A stretch of 24,039 nucleotides of DNA from JAVVEH01 sp032251435 (GCA_032251435.1 JAVVEH010000057.1:1-24039), one strand, 5' to 3'; positions 5,746 through 14,339 are shown, numbered from the stretch's first letter. Translations and numbers: made by a program. The notes: generated by a model from the sequence alone, not told the origin.

Positions 5746-8700
5746 AACGCTCACCCTCCAGTTCGCGGGCGTGGCCCAGCACCGCGAGGGTGGAGAGCAG
5801 GTCGGCGACATCGGTGACTTTGGCGCGGGTGAAACGGCCGGCGACTTGTTTCGCGGTCAGCGCGGCCGCGGAGTCCGCGAGGACGGCGCGGACGGCCTGC
5901 ACGCGTTCGGACGTGGAAGTTGGCCAGGGCCGTTTTTCCGCGGCGGCCGCGGCGGCCGCGGATTTCGCCGGTTCCGACAGGTCCAGGCCGAGGGACTGCT
6001 CTTGAATCCCGGCCTTGGCTTTCTGGTAGTCGGGGCGCAGCCAGCGGATAACGCCTTGTGTTTCTTCCTCAGCGCGCTCAGCGTTGAGCTGAACCAGGCG
6101 CGTGAGTATTTCATCGTCGGCCAGATCGACCGGCCAGCCGTAGGCGGCGGCCACGGCGGTGTCCAACTCGTCGTGCAGATTTTTCAGGACAGTCACCAAC
6201 CCCTGCTCGTGAATCTTCTTTTCCTTGGCAGTCAATGCACTGGGGTTTCGCACCCCAGACCCCGCGCCGGGGCGTCCAGACTCCCCGGCTTGTCCCGCCG
6301 AAGCTTCCGAGCGAAGGCGGAACCCCTCATCCTGGTTTGCGGACTCCCCCTGGAGCGTTTTCGTCCCGAAAACATCCGCGTCGTCAACTTGGGATGTCCC
6401 GGCAGGCGAAACGGATGCATCCGGGACGGATGCGCTCCAGCCCGTTTTCCTGGATGCGACGCGGTCTTGTTTCGTCAGCGATGAGGCCATCAACCGGAGC
6501 TTTTCCAGGACGTTGTACATGTCGGTGAGTTTCAGCTTGGGATGCAGGGCCTGCCGCTGTTTGCGGTGGGCGTCCAGACGTTCCGCGATCCCCGCGATTC
6601 TCGCCCGCTGCTCGGGCGTCGGATCGGGAAATGGGAATGCTTCAAAACAAGTCGTTTTTACGTAAACAGGATCATTTCCAACTCCCAACCGACTGCCTGA
6701 TTTCACCGCCCATAAAACGTGGTGTTTTGAAGATAATACTCCAAGAGTAAACGCGTCATCCGAGGCGATATTCACCAGTTTGTTGTCCGGCAGAATGTCT
6801 TTGTCCAGAAAGATGAAGAACCGGTGTTTGCTGGTTTCGACCGTCGCGATGTAGCGGGAGAGACCGACAACATGTTCCCTCCATTCCGGGCGAGGACGGC
6901 CAAAGAGCCACCAGTTGTTTCTTATTTGCCGGTCTCGGTTTTGATCGCGCTCCGGTTTGACCCGTTCGGCCACCCACTGGTAGACTTCCGGGAAGCGGTC
7001 GCGGGCCTGTTCCGCGGTTAAGCCGAAGAGATCGATCACCATGACCCCGCGGGGGGTGGCGGCGATGTCCCGCCCGTTGCGGTAATGACGGATGTGGTTT
7101 TCCAAGCCGGGCACACGCCCCAGCCCCAGTTGCGTGGATTCGTCCCAGGTGACAATAAATCCCGAACCAAAAAGGCAGACTCCCCGATTACTCAAGTTTT
7201 CGTTCGCTTTCAACGGCGCCGCGCCCGCGATGTCCGCGCCGATGGTGAGGTCGGCATTGATGGCGCCGCGTCTGGTTGTGAGTTCGACATCGTAGTGGTC
7301 GCCGTCAGTGGTGTTTTCTTTCGCGACCGTCGCGAGAACGCCGGGGGCGGGCCCCGGAACGCCGACCGTCATGGCGATCCGCACCGCCGCCCCGTCGCCC
7401 GCATCCACCCAGGGATGATCGGGAATGGCGAAGGCCAGGGAGAGGGGAAAAGTGGGTATGGGGGTTGGGGTGTGGGGTGAGTTGTGACTCGCCGCAGGCG
7501 ACGGCCCACGGGTTGCGGGATGTGCGGGCGGGACTCCGTCCGCGGATTCCGCAACCCCTTGGTGAGGGGTCCCCGCACGTGCGGGGCGGGGGTTCGGGGG
7601 CAGAGCCCCTGACTCTTCGCCTTCCAGATGCTTCTCAATCGTTCGGCGGTTGAATTTCTGGCGCAGACTGTTGGTGGTGACGAAGCCGAAACGGCGCGCG
7701 GACTCCGCGCGGACGTGTTCGGCGGCGTGGTTCCACCAGTACATGACGAAATCGGAGGATTCCGGCATGTCGGGATGGGCCTCGCGCACGGCTTCGGTAT
7801 AGCCGTCCCCGAGCGCCTCACGCATGTGGGAGGCGCCGATAAACGGGGGATTGCCGATGATGAAATCCGCTTTGGGCCAGGCGGCTCGGCGGGGATTGAG
7901 GTAGTTGAGCACGGGGACGCGGGCGGCTTCGTCGGGCACCTCGCGTCCGGTGACGGGATGGGGCCTGGTTGTCAGCCCGTCCCAGCGGGTGACCGGCTGG
8001 CCGCCGCCGTCGATCGCCGGTTCGGCGGTGTCCCATTCAATCAGCGCGTCCCGGCATTCGATATTATGAAAATTGCGGATGATCGGCTGGGGTGGCTGGA
8101 CCGCGCCGCGGTTGCGGTAATGCCATTGCAATGTGCCGATCCAGAGCACGAGTTCGGCGATGGCGGCCGCGCGCGGGTTCAGTTCGATGCCGAGTAACTG
8201 ACGCGGATCGACAGTATGCCCGAGCATATCCAGAACGCCTTGACTTTCGCCGAGGCCGTCGAGCATGTCGAACACTTCCCCCTCGATGCGTTTAAGGTGT
8301 TCCAGCGTGACATAGAGGAAATTGCCTGATCCGCAGGCGGGGTCGAGCACGCGGATCTCGCACAGCCGCCGGTGGAAGGCATGAATTTCGTTAATAGCCT
8401 GTTTTCGCTTGTCAAGAGCAATTAGACTGACAACCGCGGCCTGTACGGATTCCCATTCCGACCGCAACGGGTCGACAAGAGTTGGCACAACAAGCCGTTC
8501 GACATAGGCGCGGGGAGTGTAGTGCGCCCCGAGTTTATGGCGTTCGCGGGGATTGAGCGCCCGTTCCAGCAGGGTGCCGAAAATGGCCGGCTCGACATCG
8601 CGCCAGTCGCACTGGGCCGCCTCGATGAGTAACAGTAACTGATCCCTGGTCAACGGCAACGCCGCGCATTCCGCGAAAAGGCCGCCGTTGAACTGTAATA

Positions 8701-9604
8701 CAGGTTGCCGCAGGCTGGTGGAAAACCCCCCGGTATTCATTTTTGACCAGAGTTCCTCGACCATGGGACCAAAATGCTCAGGGACTTCCCGCAAACTTTC
8801 AAGCAGGCGGGTAAAAGCCCCTTTCGGCAGTAACCAGACATCTTCCGCGAACATGGTGAACAGGCAACGCATGAGAAACGTTGATGTCGCGCGGGGATCA
8901 TGCCCATCGGCTTCAAGCGACATGGCGAGTTTCGCCAGCCGGTCGGCGATCTCGCGGGTGACTCGGGCGCTGCGACGGGAGGGATCCAGATCGACCGGCG
9001 CGCTCCATACTTTTTTAAGTCGTTCCCGCGCCTCTTCATTCTCCAGATCACGCAGAAAGATCCGGTGCCCGCCGGGAGCGGGAAACGGGACATACGTTCC
9101 GCCCGTGCAAGAGAATTCCGAATAAAGTTCGATGGTGTGACCGACATCCACGACGATGATAAAGGGCGGCCGTCCTTCGGCTTCGGGTAACGCGCGGACA
9201 TATTGATCCGCCTGCCCCTTCGCCCGCAGCATCGCCTGATCCCAGGCGCGGGTGCCGCGTTTGGCGGTTCCTTTTTTCAGGGCCGCCTGTAACTGTTTTT
9301 CGACAGTGGAGAGAGGTTCGGCGGCATCCGCTGGCGTGTCCGCTCCCTGTTTCGCTTCAAGCACAAAACAGCCGCGTTTATAGAGATCGATAAACCGTGT
9401 GGTTTTGCCGCCCTGTCCATCCTGAAATTCGACGGATCGTTCAAAGACATAGGCGTTCCGGCTGTTATCGGGTGTCGCCGGATCGGGGCGGGGGGTGTCA
9501 ATGACAGCGCACAGCTCTGAAAGAAAAAGCTGATAGTTGGCGCGTTCCGCCGCCCCGGAGGTTTCCCACCGCTCGATAAATTGTTTGATTCCCGCCGCGT
9601 CCAT
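5738..9604 (-). CDS. MmeI-like fused type II restriction endonuclease and adenine DNA methyltransferase
   Basis: A 1288-residue single-chain restriction-modification enzyme. The N-terminal nuclease shows D73, then nine residues, then E83-A-K85 (FIDLYKRGCFVLEAKQG), the same D-X9-EXK spacing as MmeI. A helical linker follows to about residue 350. The gamma-class N6-adenine methylase has HYTPRAYVERLV at 361, the SAM-binding motif VLDPACGSGNF at 419-429 and the catalytic NPPF at 585-588 (FIIGNPPFIGASH). The C-terminal half (about 740-1030) should be the target-recognition region. The enzyme would methylate its own site and cut unmodified DNA, needing no separate subunits. The ATG at 9604 has GGGAG five bases upstream. 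It is well over the roughly 900-1000 residues usual for the family, mainly because of two low-complexity in-frame stretches (about 664-717 and 1037-1123) encoded by hairpin-dense DNA. Both catalytic centres are intact. Confidence 0.9.
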   Translation of the reverse strand: MDAAGIKQFIERWETSGAAERANYQLFLSELCAVIDTPRPDPATPDNSRNAYVFERSVEFQDGQGGKTTRFIDLYKRGCFVLEAKQGADTPADAAEPLSTVEKQLQAALKKGTAKRGTRAWDQAMLRAKGQADQYVRALPEAEGRPPFIIVVDVGHTIELYSEFSCTGGTYVPFPAPGGHRIFLRDLENEEARERLKKVWSAPVDLDPSRRSARVTREIADRLAKLAMSLEADGHDPRATSTFLMRCLFTMFAEDVWLLPKGAFTRLLESLREVPEHFGPMVEELWSKMNTGGFSTSLRQPVLQFNGGLFAECAALPLTRDQLLLLIEAAQCDWRDVEPAIFGTLLERALNPRERHKLGAHYTPRAYVERLVVPTLVDPLRSEWESVQAAVVSLIALDKRKQAINEIHAFHRRLCEIRVLDPACGSGNFLYVTLEHLKRIEGEVFDMLDGLGESQGVLDMLGHTVDPRQLLGIELNPRAAAIAELVLWIGTLQWHYRNRGAVQPPQPIIRNFHNIECRDALIEWDTAEPAIDGGGQPVTRWDGLTTRPHPVTGREVPDEAARVPVLNYLNPRRAAWPKADFIIGNPPFIGASHMREALGDGYTEAVREAHPDMPESSDFVMYWWNHAAEHVRAESARRFGFVTTNSLRQKFNRRTIEKHLEGEESGALPPNPRPARAGTPHQGVAESADGVPPAHPATRGPSPAASHNSPHTPTPIPTFPLSLAFAIPDHPWVDAGDGAAVRIAMTVGVPGPAPGVLATVAKENTTDGDHYDVELTTRRGAINADLTIGADIAGAAPLKANENLSNRGVCLFGSGFIVTWDESTQLGLGRVPGLENHIRHYRNGRDIAATPRGVMVIDLFGLTAEQARDRFPEVYQWVAERVKPERDQNRDRQIRNNWWLFGRPRPEWREHVVGLSRYIATVETSKHRFFIFLDKDILPDNKLVNIASDDAFTLGVLSSKHHVLWAVKSGSRLGVGNDPVYVKTTCFEAFPFPDPTPEQRARIAGIAERLDAHRKQRQALHPKLKLTDMYNVLEKLRLMASSLTKQDRVASRKTGWSASVPDASVSPAGTSQVDDADVFGTKTLQGESANQDEGFRLRSEASAGQAGESGRPGAGSGVRNPSALTAKEKKIHEQGLVTVLKNLHDELDTAVAAAYGWPVDLADDEILTRLVQLNAERAEEETQGVIRWLRPDYQKAKAGIQEQSLGLDLSEPAKSAAAAAAAEKRPWPTSTSERVQAVRAVLADSAAALTAKQVAGRFTRAKVTDVADLLSTLAVLGHARELEGERYG
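6236..6496. repeat. In-frame hairpin-dense insertion A in the restriction gene
   Basis: This stretch encodes residues of about 1037-1123, between NVLEKLR and LTAKEKKIHEQGLV. As I recall, those blocks lie a few residues apart in homologues. The DNA is a string of perfect short hairpins: CTGGGGT-TTCGC-ACCCCAG (6240-6258), CCCCG-CGC-CGGGG (6260-6272), GTTTTCG-TCC-CGAAAAC (6357-6373) and GCATCCG-GGA-CGGATGC (6417-6433). A further region pairs around the AAGCTT at 6301. The encoded peptide is low-complexity, rich in Ser, Gly, Ala and Asp. Boundaries are approximate (tens of bases). Confidence 0.6.
7454..7615. repeat. In-frame hairpin-dense insertion B in the restriction gene
   Basis: Encodes about residues 664-717, a Pro-rich stretch (such as PNPRPARAGTPHQGV and HTPTPIPTFP) interrupting the domain after the methylase NPPF motif. 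The DNA holds a 9-bp long-range stem (GGGTTGCGG 7510-7518 with CCGCAACCC 7549-7557) with a smaller stem inside. It also holds the perfect 16-bp palindrome CCCCGCACGTGCGGGG (7571-7586), the small hairpin TCGCC-GCA-GGCGA (7490-7502) and a GGGG...CCCC arm pair at about 7590-7609. Edges are approximate. Confidence 0.55.
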
Positions 9605-9839
9605 AGGGCTCCCATACGTGTCAAGCGAACCGTAGCCTCACGTCCGAATTAAGATGCAGGAGAAAACGCTTTTTGCAAGCAAAATAAACCCCGCCATAGA
9701 TGAAAAGTCGTAAGAACCCAACACCGTTCCGCCTTATTGAGTGTGGCTTTTAATCATTACACGCAACCATTTCCCGTTTTTAGCATCAAAACCGATATGT
9801 TTATTTTTCCTGGATGTAAAGGACAAAAGGAACTTTGAT
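9605..9839. other. Divergent intergenic region between the restriction gene and pntAA
   Basis: 235 bp with promoters expected on both strands. I see no strong -35/-10 pair. A weak pntAA candidate is TTTAGC (9779-9784), 17 bp, TATTTT (9802-9807). It contains the partial copy of the dispersed repeat at 9703-9729 and is otherwise AT-rich near pntAA. Confidence 0.5.
9703..9729. repeat. Partial third copy of the dispersed AACCCAACACCGTTC repeat
   Basis: The 18-mer AAGAACCCAACACCGTTC at 9712-9729 is identical to 21587-21604, the end of the second unit of the tandem repeat 12 kb away. Similarity continues upstream, giving 24 of 27 matches over 9703-9729 against 21578-21604. Confidence 0.75.
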
Positions 9840-10985
9840 ATGGGAATCAGGTCTTTTTTCGCTCCGGTTGACCGAACCCCGGAAGAGACGCGCGTGTCCA
9901 TCCTGCCCGCTCAGGTCAAGAAGTTGGCTGATTTGGGGGCGGAGGTGGTCATTGAACGGGGACTGGGCGCCCGCCTGGGTGTCCCTGATCAGGCTTATGT
10001 TGACGCCGGCGCCACGCTGGTGTCCGAATGGGATGAAGGGTTAAACCAAGCCGACGGAATCCTCGCGCTTAACCCGCCGGATCGTGACTCCCTTTTAAAA
10101 ATGGATCAGACTAAAATCCTGATCAGTTATCTGCATCCGTTCCAACATCCGGACGTGGTTGACAGTCTGTGTCAGGCTAAGGCGAAAGCCTTGTGTATGG
10201 AGCTGATTCCCCGCACCACATTGGCCCAGAAAATGGACGCCTTGAGCTCACAGGCCAGTCTGGCGGGATACGCCGCCGTGATTCTCGCCGCGGAGAAACT
10301 GGACCGTGTTTTCCCGATGATGATGACCCCGGCCGGCACGCTGTCGCCCGCCCGGGTCCTGATCATCGGCGCCGGGGTGGCGGGTCTGCAAGCTATCGCC
10401 ACCGCGAAGCGCCTCGGGGCCCGGGTGGAAGCGTATGACACGCGGCCGCAAGTGGCGACGGAGATCACATCACTGGGAGCGAAGTTCATTGATTTGGGCG
10501 TTTCGGGCGAGCAGACGGATCAGGGGTATGCGAAAGCTCTCACCGATGACCAGATCGCCGCCCAGCGCGCCGCCCTGGCCAAACACTGCGCGCAGGCTGA
10601 TATCATTATCACCACAGCCGCGGTTTTCGGCCGGAAGGCGCCGGTCATTATCACTGAGGAAATGGTCGATGGCATGTCTCCAGGTTCTATCATCATCGAC
10701 GGGGCCGCGGAAACCGGTGGCAATGTGGCCTGCTCGTCTCCCGGTGAGGAGGTGGAGCGAAACGGGGTCCGCGTGATCGCGTTGAAAAACCTGGCGGGCC
10801 GTGTCCCGGTGAACGCCAGTGACATGTATTCAAGTAATCTGTGTCATTTGATCACCCATTTTTGGAACAAAGAAACTAAGGAAATGCGCCTTGATGAGTC
10901 CGACGAGATTATGGCCGGGTGCCTGGCTGTTAAAGACGGGCGAATAACCAGTGACCGGCTGAAACACCTTTTAGGAAAAGCGTAG
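9840..10985 (+). CDS. pntAA: NAD(P) transhydrogenase subunit alpha part 1 (PntAA, NAD(H)-binding domain I)
   Basis: The soluble domain I of proton-translocating transhydrogenase, which passes hydride from NADH to NADP+ driven by the proton gradient. The chosen ATG at 9840 has AAGGA eight bases upstream and gives 381 residues, the usual size for the split alpha subunit. The frame is open upstream to 9741, but those codons look non-coding. Visible motifs are RTTLAQKMDALSSQASLAGY (about 124-143), the Rossmann GAGVAGLQAIATAKRLGARV (about 176-195), YDTRPQVATEITSLGAKF, and the C-terminal AETGGNVACSSPGEEVERNG and NLAGRVPVNASDMYSSNL. It is the first gene of pntAA-pntAB-pntB, with a 10-bp gap to the next. 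Confidence 0.96.
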   Translation: MGIRSFFAPVDRTPEETRVSILPAQVKKLADLGAEVVIERGLGARLGVPDQAYVDAGATLVSEWDEGLNQADGILALNPPDRDSLLKMDQTKILISYLHPFQHPDVVDSLCQAKAKALCMELIPRTTLAQKMDALSSQASLAGYAAVILAAEKLDRVFPMMMTPAGTLSPARVLIIGAGVAGLQAIATAKRLGARVEAYDTRPQVATEITSLGAKFIDLGVSGEQTDQGYAKALTDDQIAAQRAALAKHCAQADIIITTAAVFGRKAPVIITEEMVDGMSPGSIIIDGAAETGGNVACSSPGEEVERNGVRVIALKNLAGRVPVNASDMYSSNLCHLITHFWNKETKEMRLDESDEIMAGCLAVKDGRITSDRLKHLLGKA

Positions 10986-10995
10986 AGGTACGAAT

Positions 10996-11265
10996 ATGTT
11001 ATTGTTTTTCACATTTGTTCTGGCCATTTTTCTCGGTGTCGAGTTGATCAGCAAGGTGCCTTCAAAGCTCCACACACCGTTGATGTCCGGATCCAACGCG
11101 ATTTCCGGGATCACCATTGTCGGGGCCTTGATGGCTTTGAACACGGACAGCGAGGGGATCCTCATTGTCATCGGTGTCATCGCTGTCGCCCTGGCCACGA
11201 TCAATGTGGTGGGCGGGTATTTGGTCACCGACCGCATGCTGGCCATGTTTAAGAAGGGGGAATAG
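10996..11265 (+). CDS. pntAB: NAD(P) transhydrogenase subunit alpha part 2 (PntAB, membrane domain)
   Basis: An 89-residue membrane subunit with three hydrophobic segments (LLFFTFVLAIFLGVELI, AISGITIVGALMAL, ILIVIGVIAVALATINVVGG). The conserved KVPSKLHTPLMSGSNAISG links the first two, and the protein ends with GGYLVTDRMLAMFKK. This is the alpha-chain part of the proton channel (domain II) in organisms where alpha is split, as in Rhodospirillum rubrum. AGAGG overlapping the pntAA stop acts as the ribosome site. The gap to pntB is 6 bp. Confidence 0.96.
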   Translation: MLLFFTFVLAIFLGVELISKVPSKLHTPLMSGSNAISGITIVGALMALNTDSEGILIVIGVIAVALATINVVGGYLVTDRMLAMFKKGE

Positions 11266-11271
11266 AGAGAT

Positions 11272-12651
11272 ATGAACGCCACCGACGACATCCGCGGATT
11301 CGCTTACATCGCCGCCGCCGTGTTATTCATCTACGGGCTGAAAATGCTCAGTTCGCAAGGCACCGCCCGACGCGGAAACCTTGTTTCATCTGTCGGCATG
11401 CTGGTCGCCGTGGTGGCCACCTTAACTGTGAAAGGGCTGGCTTTTCATTGGATCGCTCTGGGCGTTGTGATCGGGGCGGGTGTCGGGGCGGTCGCGGCGC
11501 TGAAAGTGAAAATGACATCCATGCCGGAAATGGTCGCGTTGTTCAATGGGTTCGGGGGATTGGCCAGTTTACTGGTCGGCTGGGCTGAATATCTCCGGCA
11601 TCCAGAGTCCTCAACGGGCACCTTAGCCGCCGTTGTTTTGACCGTCCTGATCGGGGGTGTCACATTTACCGGCAGCATGATCGCTTACGCCAAACTGGCG
11701 GAGGTTATCAGCGGCAAGCCGGTACTGTTCCGCGGGCAGAAAATTCTTAACGGGATCATCCTTTTGGCGGCGCTTGTCATTGGCGGACTGTTCGCCTGGC
11801 AAGTGGCGCTGCCCGTTCCGGTGGCGCTGACAATCGTCATCGCGCTGGCGGCTGTTCTGGGTGTCACGTCGGTTATTCCCATTGGCGGGGCGGATATGCC
11901 TGTGGTGATCGCTCTGTTAAACAGTTATTCCGGTTTGGCCGCCTGCGCCGCGGGGTTTGTGATTGGCAACACCGTCCTCATCGTGTCTGGCAGTCTGGTG
12001 GGCGCCAGCGGGATCATTCTCACGGGTATCATGTGCCGGGCGATGAACCGTTCTTTAGCCAATGTGCTGTTCGCCGGCGTGGGCGCCACGGTACAGAAAA
12101 AAGCCCAGGGATATCAGGGGGAGGCGAATCCGGTCAGCATTGAAGACGCGTATCTTATTCTTGAAGCGGCTGGCAGTGTGGTGATCGCGCCGGGCTACGG
12201 GATGGCGGTCGCCCAGGCCCAGCATGTGGTCCGTGAGTTGGGAGAATTATTGGCGAAAAATGGCTGTGACGTGCGCTACGCCATCCATCCCGTCGCCGGC
12301 CGCATGCCCGGGCACATGAATGTGCTTCTGGCGGAAGCCAATGTGCCCTATGAACAGTTGGTCGAACCGGGTGATGTCAATCCCCAAATGGCCAACTGCG
12401 ATGTGGCCATGGTTATCGGCGCGAACGATGTGGTCAACCCGGCCGCCCGGGAGGATGAAGGCAGCCCCCTTTACGGCATGCCCATCATTGATGTGGACAA
12501 GGCCGGGACGTGCATTGTGCTCAAACGCAGTTTGAATCCGGGGTTCGCCGGTGTGGACAATCCGCTTTTCTTCAACGACAACACCCGGATGTTGTTTGGT
12601 GACGCCAAAGCCTCCATCAGTGGACTCGTGGCTGAATTCAAAGACGCCTAG
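11272..12651 (+). CDS. pntB: NAD(P) transhydrogenase subunit beta (PntB)
   Basis: 459 residues, normal length. Residues 1 to about 265 are strongly hydrophobic with around eight or nine membrane spans and form the beta part of the proton channel. From about residue 285 the soluble NADP(H)-binding domain III carries GYGMAVAQAQHVVRELGELL (near 305), HPVAGRMPGHMNVLLAEANV (near 337), GANDVVNPAAR (near 383) and KRSLNPGFAGVDNPLFF, all hallmarks of PntB. With PntAA and PntAB it completes the enzyme, the likely supplier of cytosolic NADPH. The gene ends 9 bp before the convergent tonB stop. I see no clear terminator between them. Confidence 0.97.
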   Translation: MNATDDIRGFAYIAAAVLFIYGLKMLSSQGTARRGNLVSSVGMLVAVVATLTVKGLAFHWIALGVVIGAGVGAVAALKVKMTSMPEMVALFNGFGGLASLLVGWAEYLRHPESSTGTLAAVVLTVLIGGVTFTGSMIAYAKLAEVISGKPVLFRGQKILNGIILLAALVIGGLFAWQVALPVPVALTIVIALAAVLGVTSVIPIGGADMPVVIALLNSYSGLAACAAGFVIGNTVLIVSGSLVGASGIILTGIMCRAMNRSLANVLFAGVGATVQKKAQGYQGEANPVSIEDAYLILEAAGSVVIAPGYGMAVAQAQHVVRELGELLAKNGCDVRYAIHPVAGRMPGHMNVLLAEANVPYEQLVEPGDVNPQMANCDVAMVIGANDVVNPAAREDEGSPLYGMPIIDVDKAGTCIVLKRSLNPGFAGVDNPLFFNDNTRMLFGDAKASISGLVAEFKDA

Positions 12652-12660
12652 CCTCGCCGC

Positions 12661-13359
12661 TCAACGAAGCTGGAACTGGATGGTTTTCACGGCGCGGACT
12701 TTGACGGGTTTTCCCCGGTGACGCGGCGCGGTGAACCGCCATGTGTCAGCCATCTCGAGAACGGCCTGGCGGAAAGCCGGATGGCCGGACACGCTGAGGA
12801 TGGTCATGCGGTCAATACGGCCGGCTTCATCAATCAACAGCTCGACCCGAACATCCCCCTCGATCTTCCGGCGCCTGGCGATTTCGGGGTAGGAGGGATT
12901 GAGACCGGTTATTTCCACGGGCGGTTGATCAATATCCCCCGTCAGCATGGGGGTGTCGCCGGCTCGCGCGGACTCCTCGCCCGGCCTTGAACCGCCGGGC
13001 TGGGGATCGGTCATCGGCGGCGCGGGCGGCGCGGCCGGGACGGGATCCGCCGGTGTGACAACGGGGACCACGTTGTCAAAGAAAAGCGGCACTGGCTGAA
13101 CTGGCGACAGGGGCAACGGCGGAGATGTGGTGTCCGGCACGGCCGCTGACACGTCCGGGCGCCGCTGGTCGGAAGGCGCTTCATCGGCGGGCCGCGGTGT
13201 TTGATCCGGGGATAGGTTGACGATGGCGACCGTCAACTCCCTCTGAGCGGGGAGGGGCGCCGGTTCCTGGGAAGACAGGCGGTTGAGGTGAACGAGCGAC
13301 ATGTACAACAGGGCGTTCACCAGACCGGCCACAATGACCGCTGTTAAAAATTTACCCAA
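12661..13359 (-). CDS. tonB: TonB-family energy transducer
   Basis: A 232-residue periplasm-spanning link between the ExbB/ExbD motor and outer-membrane receptors. An N-terminal membrane anchor (FLTAVIVAGLVNALLYMSL) is followed by a long Pro-rich stretch (about 30-145, with PPLPLSPVQPVP and PADPVPAAPPAPP). The TonB C-terminal domain follows at about 152-232 (NPSYPEIARRRKIEGDVRVE, GRIDRMTILSVSGHPAF, MADTWRFTAPRHRGKPV). The frame is open upstream into exbD, but that part is not TonB-like. I place the start at TTG 13359, 25 bp after the exbD stop, although its ribosome site is weak. A GTG a few codons later would cut into the anchor. It is the last gene of the five-gene operon. Confidence 0.88.
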   Translation of the reverse strand: MGKFLTAVIVAGLVNALLYMSLVHLNRLSSQEPAPLPAQRELTVAIVNLSPDQTPRPADEAPSDQRRPDVSAAVPDTTSPPLPLSPVQPVPLFFDNVVPVVTPADPVPAAPPAPPMTDPQPGGSRPGEESARAGDTPMLTGDIDQPPVEITGLNPSYPEIARRRKIEGDVRVELLIDEAGRIDRMTILSVSGHPAFRQAVLEMADTWRFTAPRHRGKPVKVRAVKTIQFQLR

Positions 13360-13384
13360 TAGGTGTGTCCGTTTTCTGTGATGG

Positions 13385-13816
13385 TCAAAAATTAATCCTG
13401 TCCTGTTCCGGGCGTGTGGCGATCGCCAGCCGCTCCGCTCCCGCCTGACGGGCGATGTCCAGCACGTCCACAAGATGGCGGGCGGCGGTGTCCTGATCCG
13501 GAACGATGATGACGGAGCCTTCCGGGACGGACCGTAAAAACCTCTCCACCGCCGCTTTGCAGCCAGCCTCGTCAACGAAAGATCCATCAATAAAGCGTTG
13601 GCCGCTTCCGGTCAGGACGATGCGGAGCTGGCTGGTCCGCAGGTTGACAGAAGAGCCCGCCGCCGGTTGATTCACGGGAATGCCCTGATCTTTGAGCAGG
13701 GTTGTCGTGGTTAAAAAGAAAATGAGCAGAATAAAGACAATGTCAATCAACGGCGCGATGTCAACCGCGACGGAGGTGTCCTCTGTCTCGCCATATTGCC
13801 GCACGGATTCAAACAT
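13385..13816 (-). CDS. exbD: ExbD-family biopolymer transport protein
   Basis: 143 residues: a short cytosolic tail, one membrane span (VDIAPLIDIVFILLIFFL, 18-35) and a periplasmic domain (about 45-140). The essential proton-carrying Asp is present at position 25 in PLIDIVF, the same position as in E. coli ExbD. It overlaps the upstream exbB by 8 nt, so the two are translationally coupled, and it is followed by tonB. With the ExbB proteins it forms the proton-driven motor for TonB. Confidence 0.94.
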   Translation of the reverse strand: MFESVRQYGETEDTSVAVDIAPLIDIVFILLIFFLTTTTLLKDQGIPVNQPAAGSSVNLRTSQLRIVLTGSGQRFIDGSFVDEAGCKAAVERFLRSVPEGSVIIVPDQDTAARHLVDVLDIARQAGAERLAIATRPEQDRINF

Positions 13817-14339
13817 TGTCGGCGGTCTCCGTGTTCACGTCATCGGACAATTCCTTTAATCGCCAGGCGCAGTGGGAAATTCCCCGCCGAATCCGGGCGG
13901 CGAGGACACCGTGAAGCAAGAGAATCGGCACCGCCGCGATCAGCCCGGCCTGCGTGGTCAATAACGCTTCTGAGATGCCCCCCGACAACAGCGTCGCCGA
14001 GCGGGTGGCTTCCGTCTCGGTCAAAGAGGCGAACGTTTTCATCATGCCCCGCACGGTCCCCAGCAGGCCTAAAAGGGGCAGTGACATGCCGATTGTGCCC
14101 AGAAAGGCGAGTCCCCGGTGCCAGTCCGCCGCTTCCCGGCGGATCAGATCCCGGCGGTACCGGTCCGTCAACGCCAGGCCCGCCGTCCGCCGCGCCCGCG
14201 CGCCGGCCGCCATGCGTTTAAACGGCTCTCGCAAACGGTCTCGGACATCGAACCATTTTAAGCACGCGGTCAGCCAACCCATGAATGACAGGCCGAGAAT
14301 GGCGGCGAGAATCCAGTTAATGTGTGAGAGATCAGACAT
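13809..14339 (-). CDS. exbB: Small ExbB/MotA/TolQ-family proton channel protein
   Basis: 176 residues with three membrane spans: about 7-27 (INWILAAILGLSFMGWL), 77-102 (LAFLGTIGMSLPLLGLLGTV) and 121-145 (GISEALLTTQAGLIAAVPIL). The GLLGTVRGMMKTF and GISEALLTT blocks are the MotA/TolQ/ExbB signature. It overlaps both the upstream large exbB and downstream exbD by 8 nt, so it belongs to the same motor. Such double-ExbB operons with a DUF3450 protein resemble the TtpC-type TonB2 systems of Vibrio. Confidence 0.92.
   Translation of the reverse strand: MSDLSHINWILAAILGLSFMGWLTACLKWFDVRDRLREPFKRMAAGARARRTAGLALTDRYRRDLIRREAADWHRGLAFLGTIGMSLPLLGLLGTVRGMMKTFASLTETEATRSATLLSGGISEALLTTQAGLIAAVPILLLHGVLAARIRRGISHCAWRLKELSDDVNTETADNV

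Noticed and set aside
5423..6484. 353-codon plus-strand frame opposite the restriction gene
   Set aside because: Antisense to a gene with clear catalytic motifs and to the hairpin insertion; low-complexity Gly/Arg-rich product.
9741..9839. N-terminal extension of pntAA
   Set aside because: The ATG at 9840 has a proper ribosome site and gives the family's normal N-terminus; the extension is AT-rich leader.
13360..13590. N-terminal extension of tonB
   Set aside because: It overlaps exbD in another frame and encodes no TonB-like sequence; the membrane anchor begins just after the TTG at 13359.
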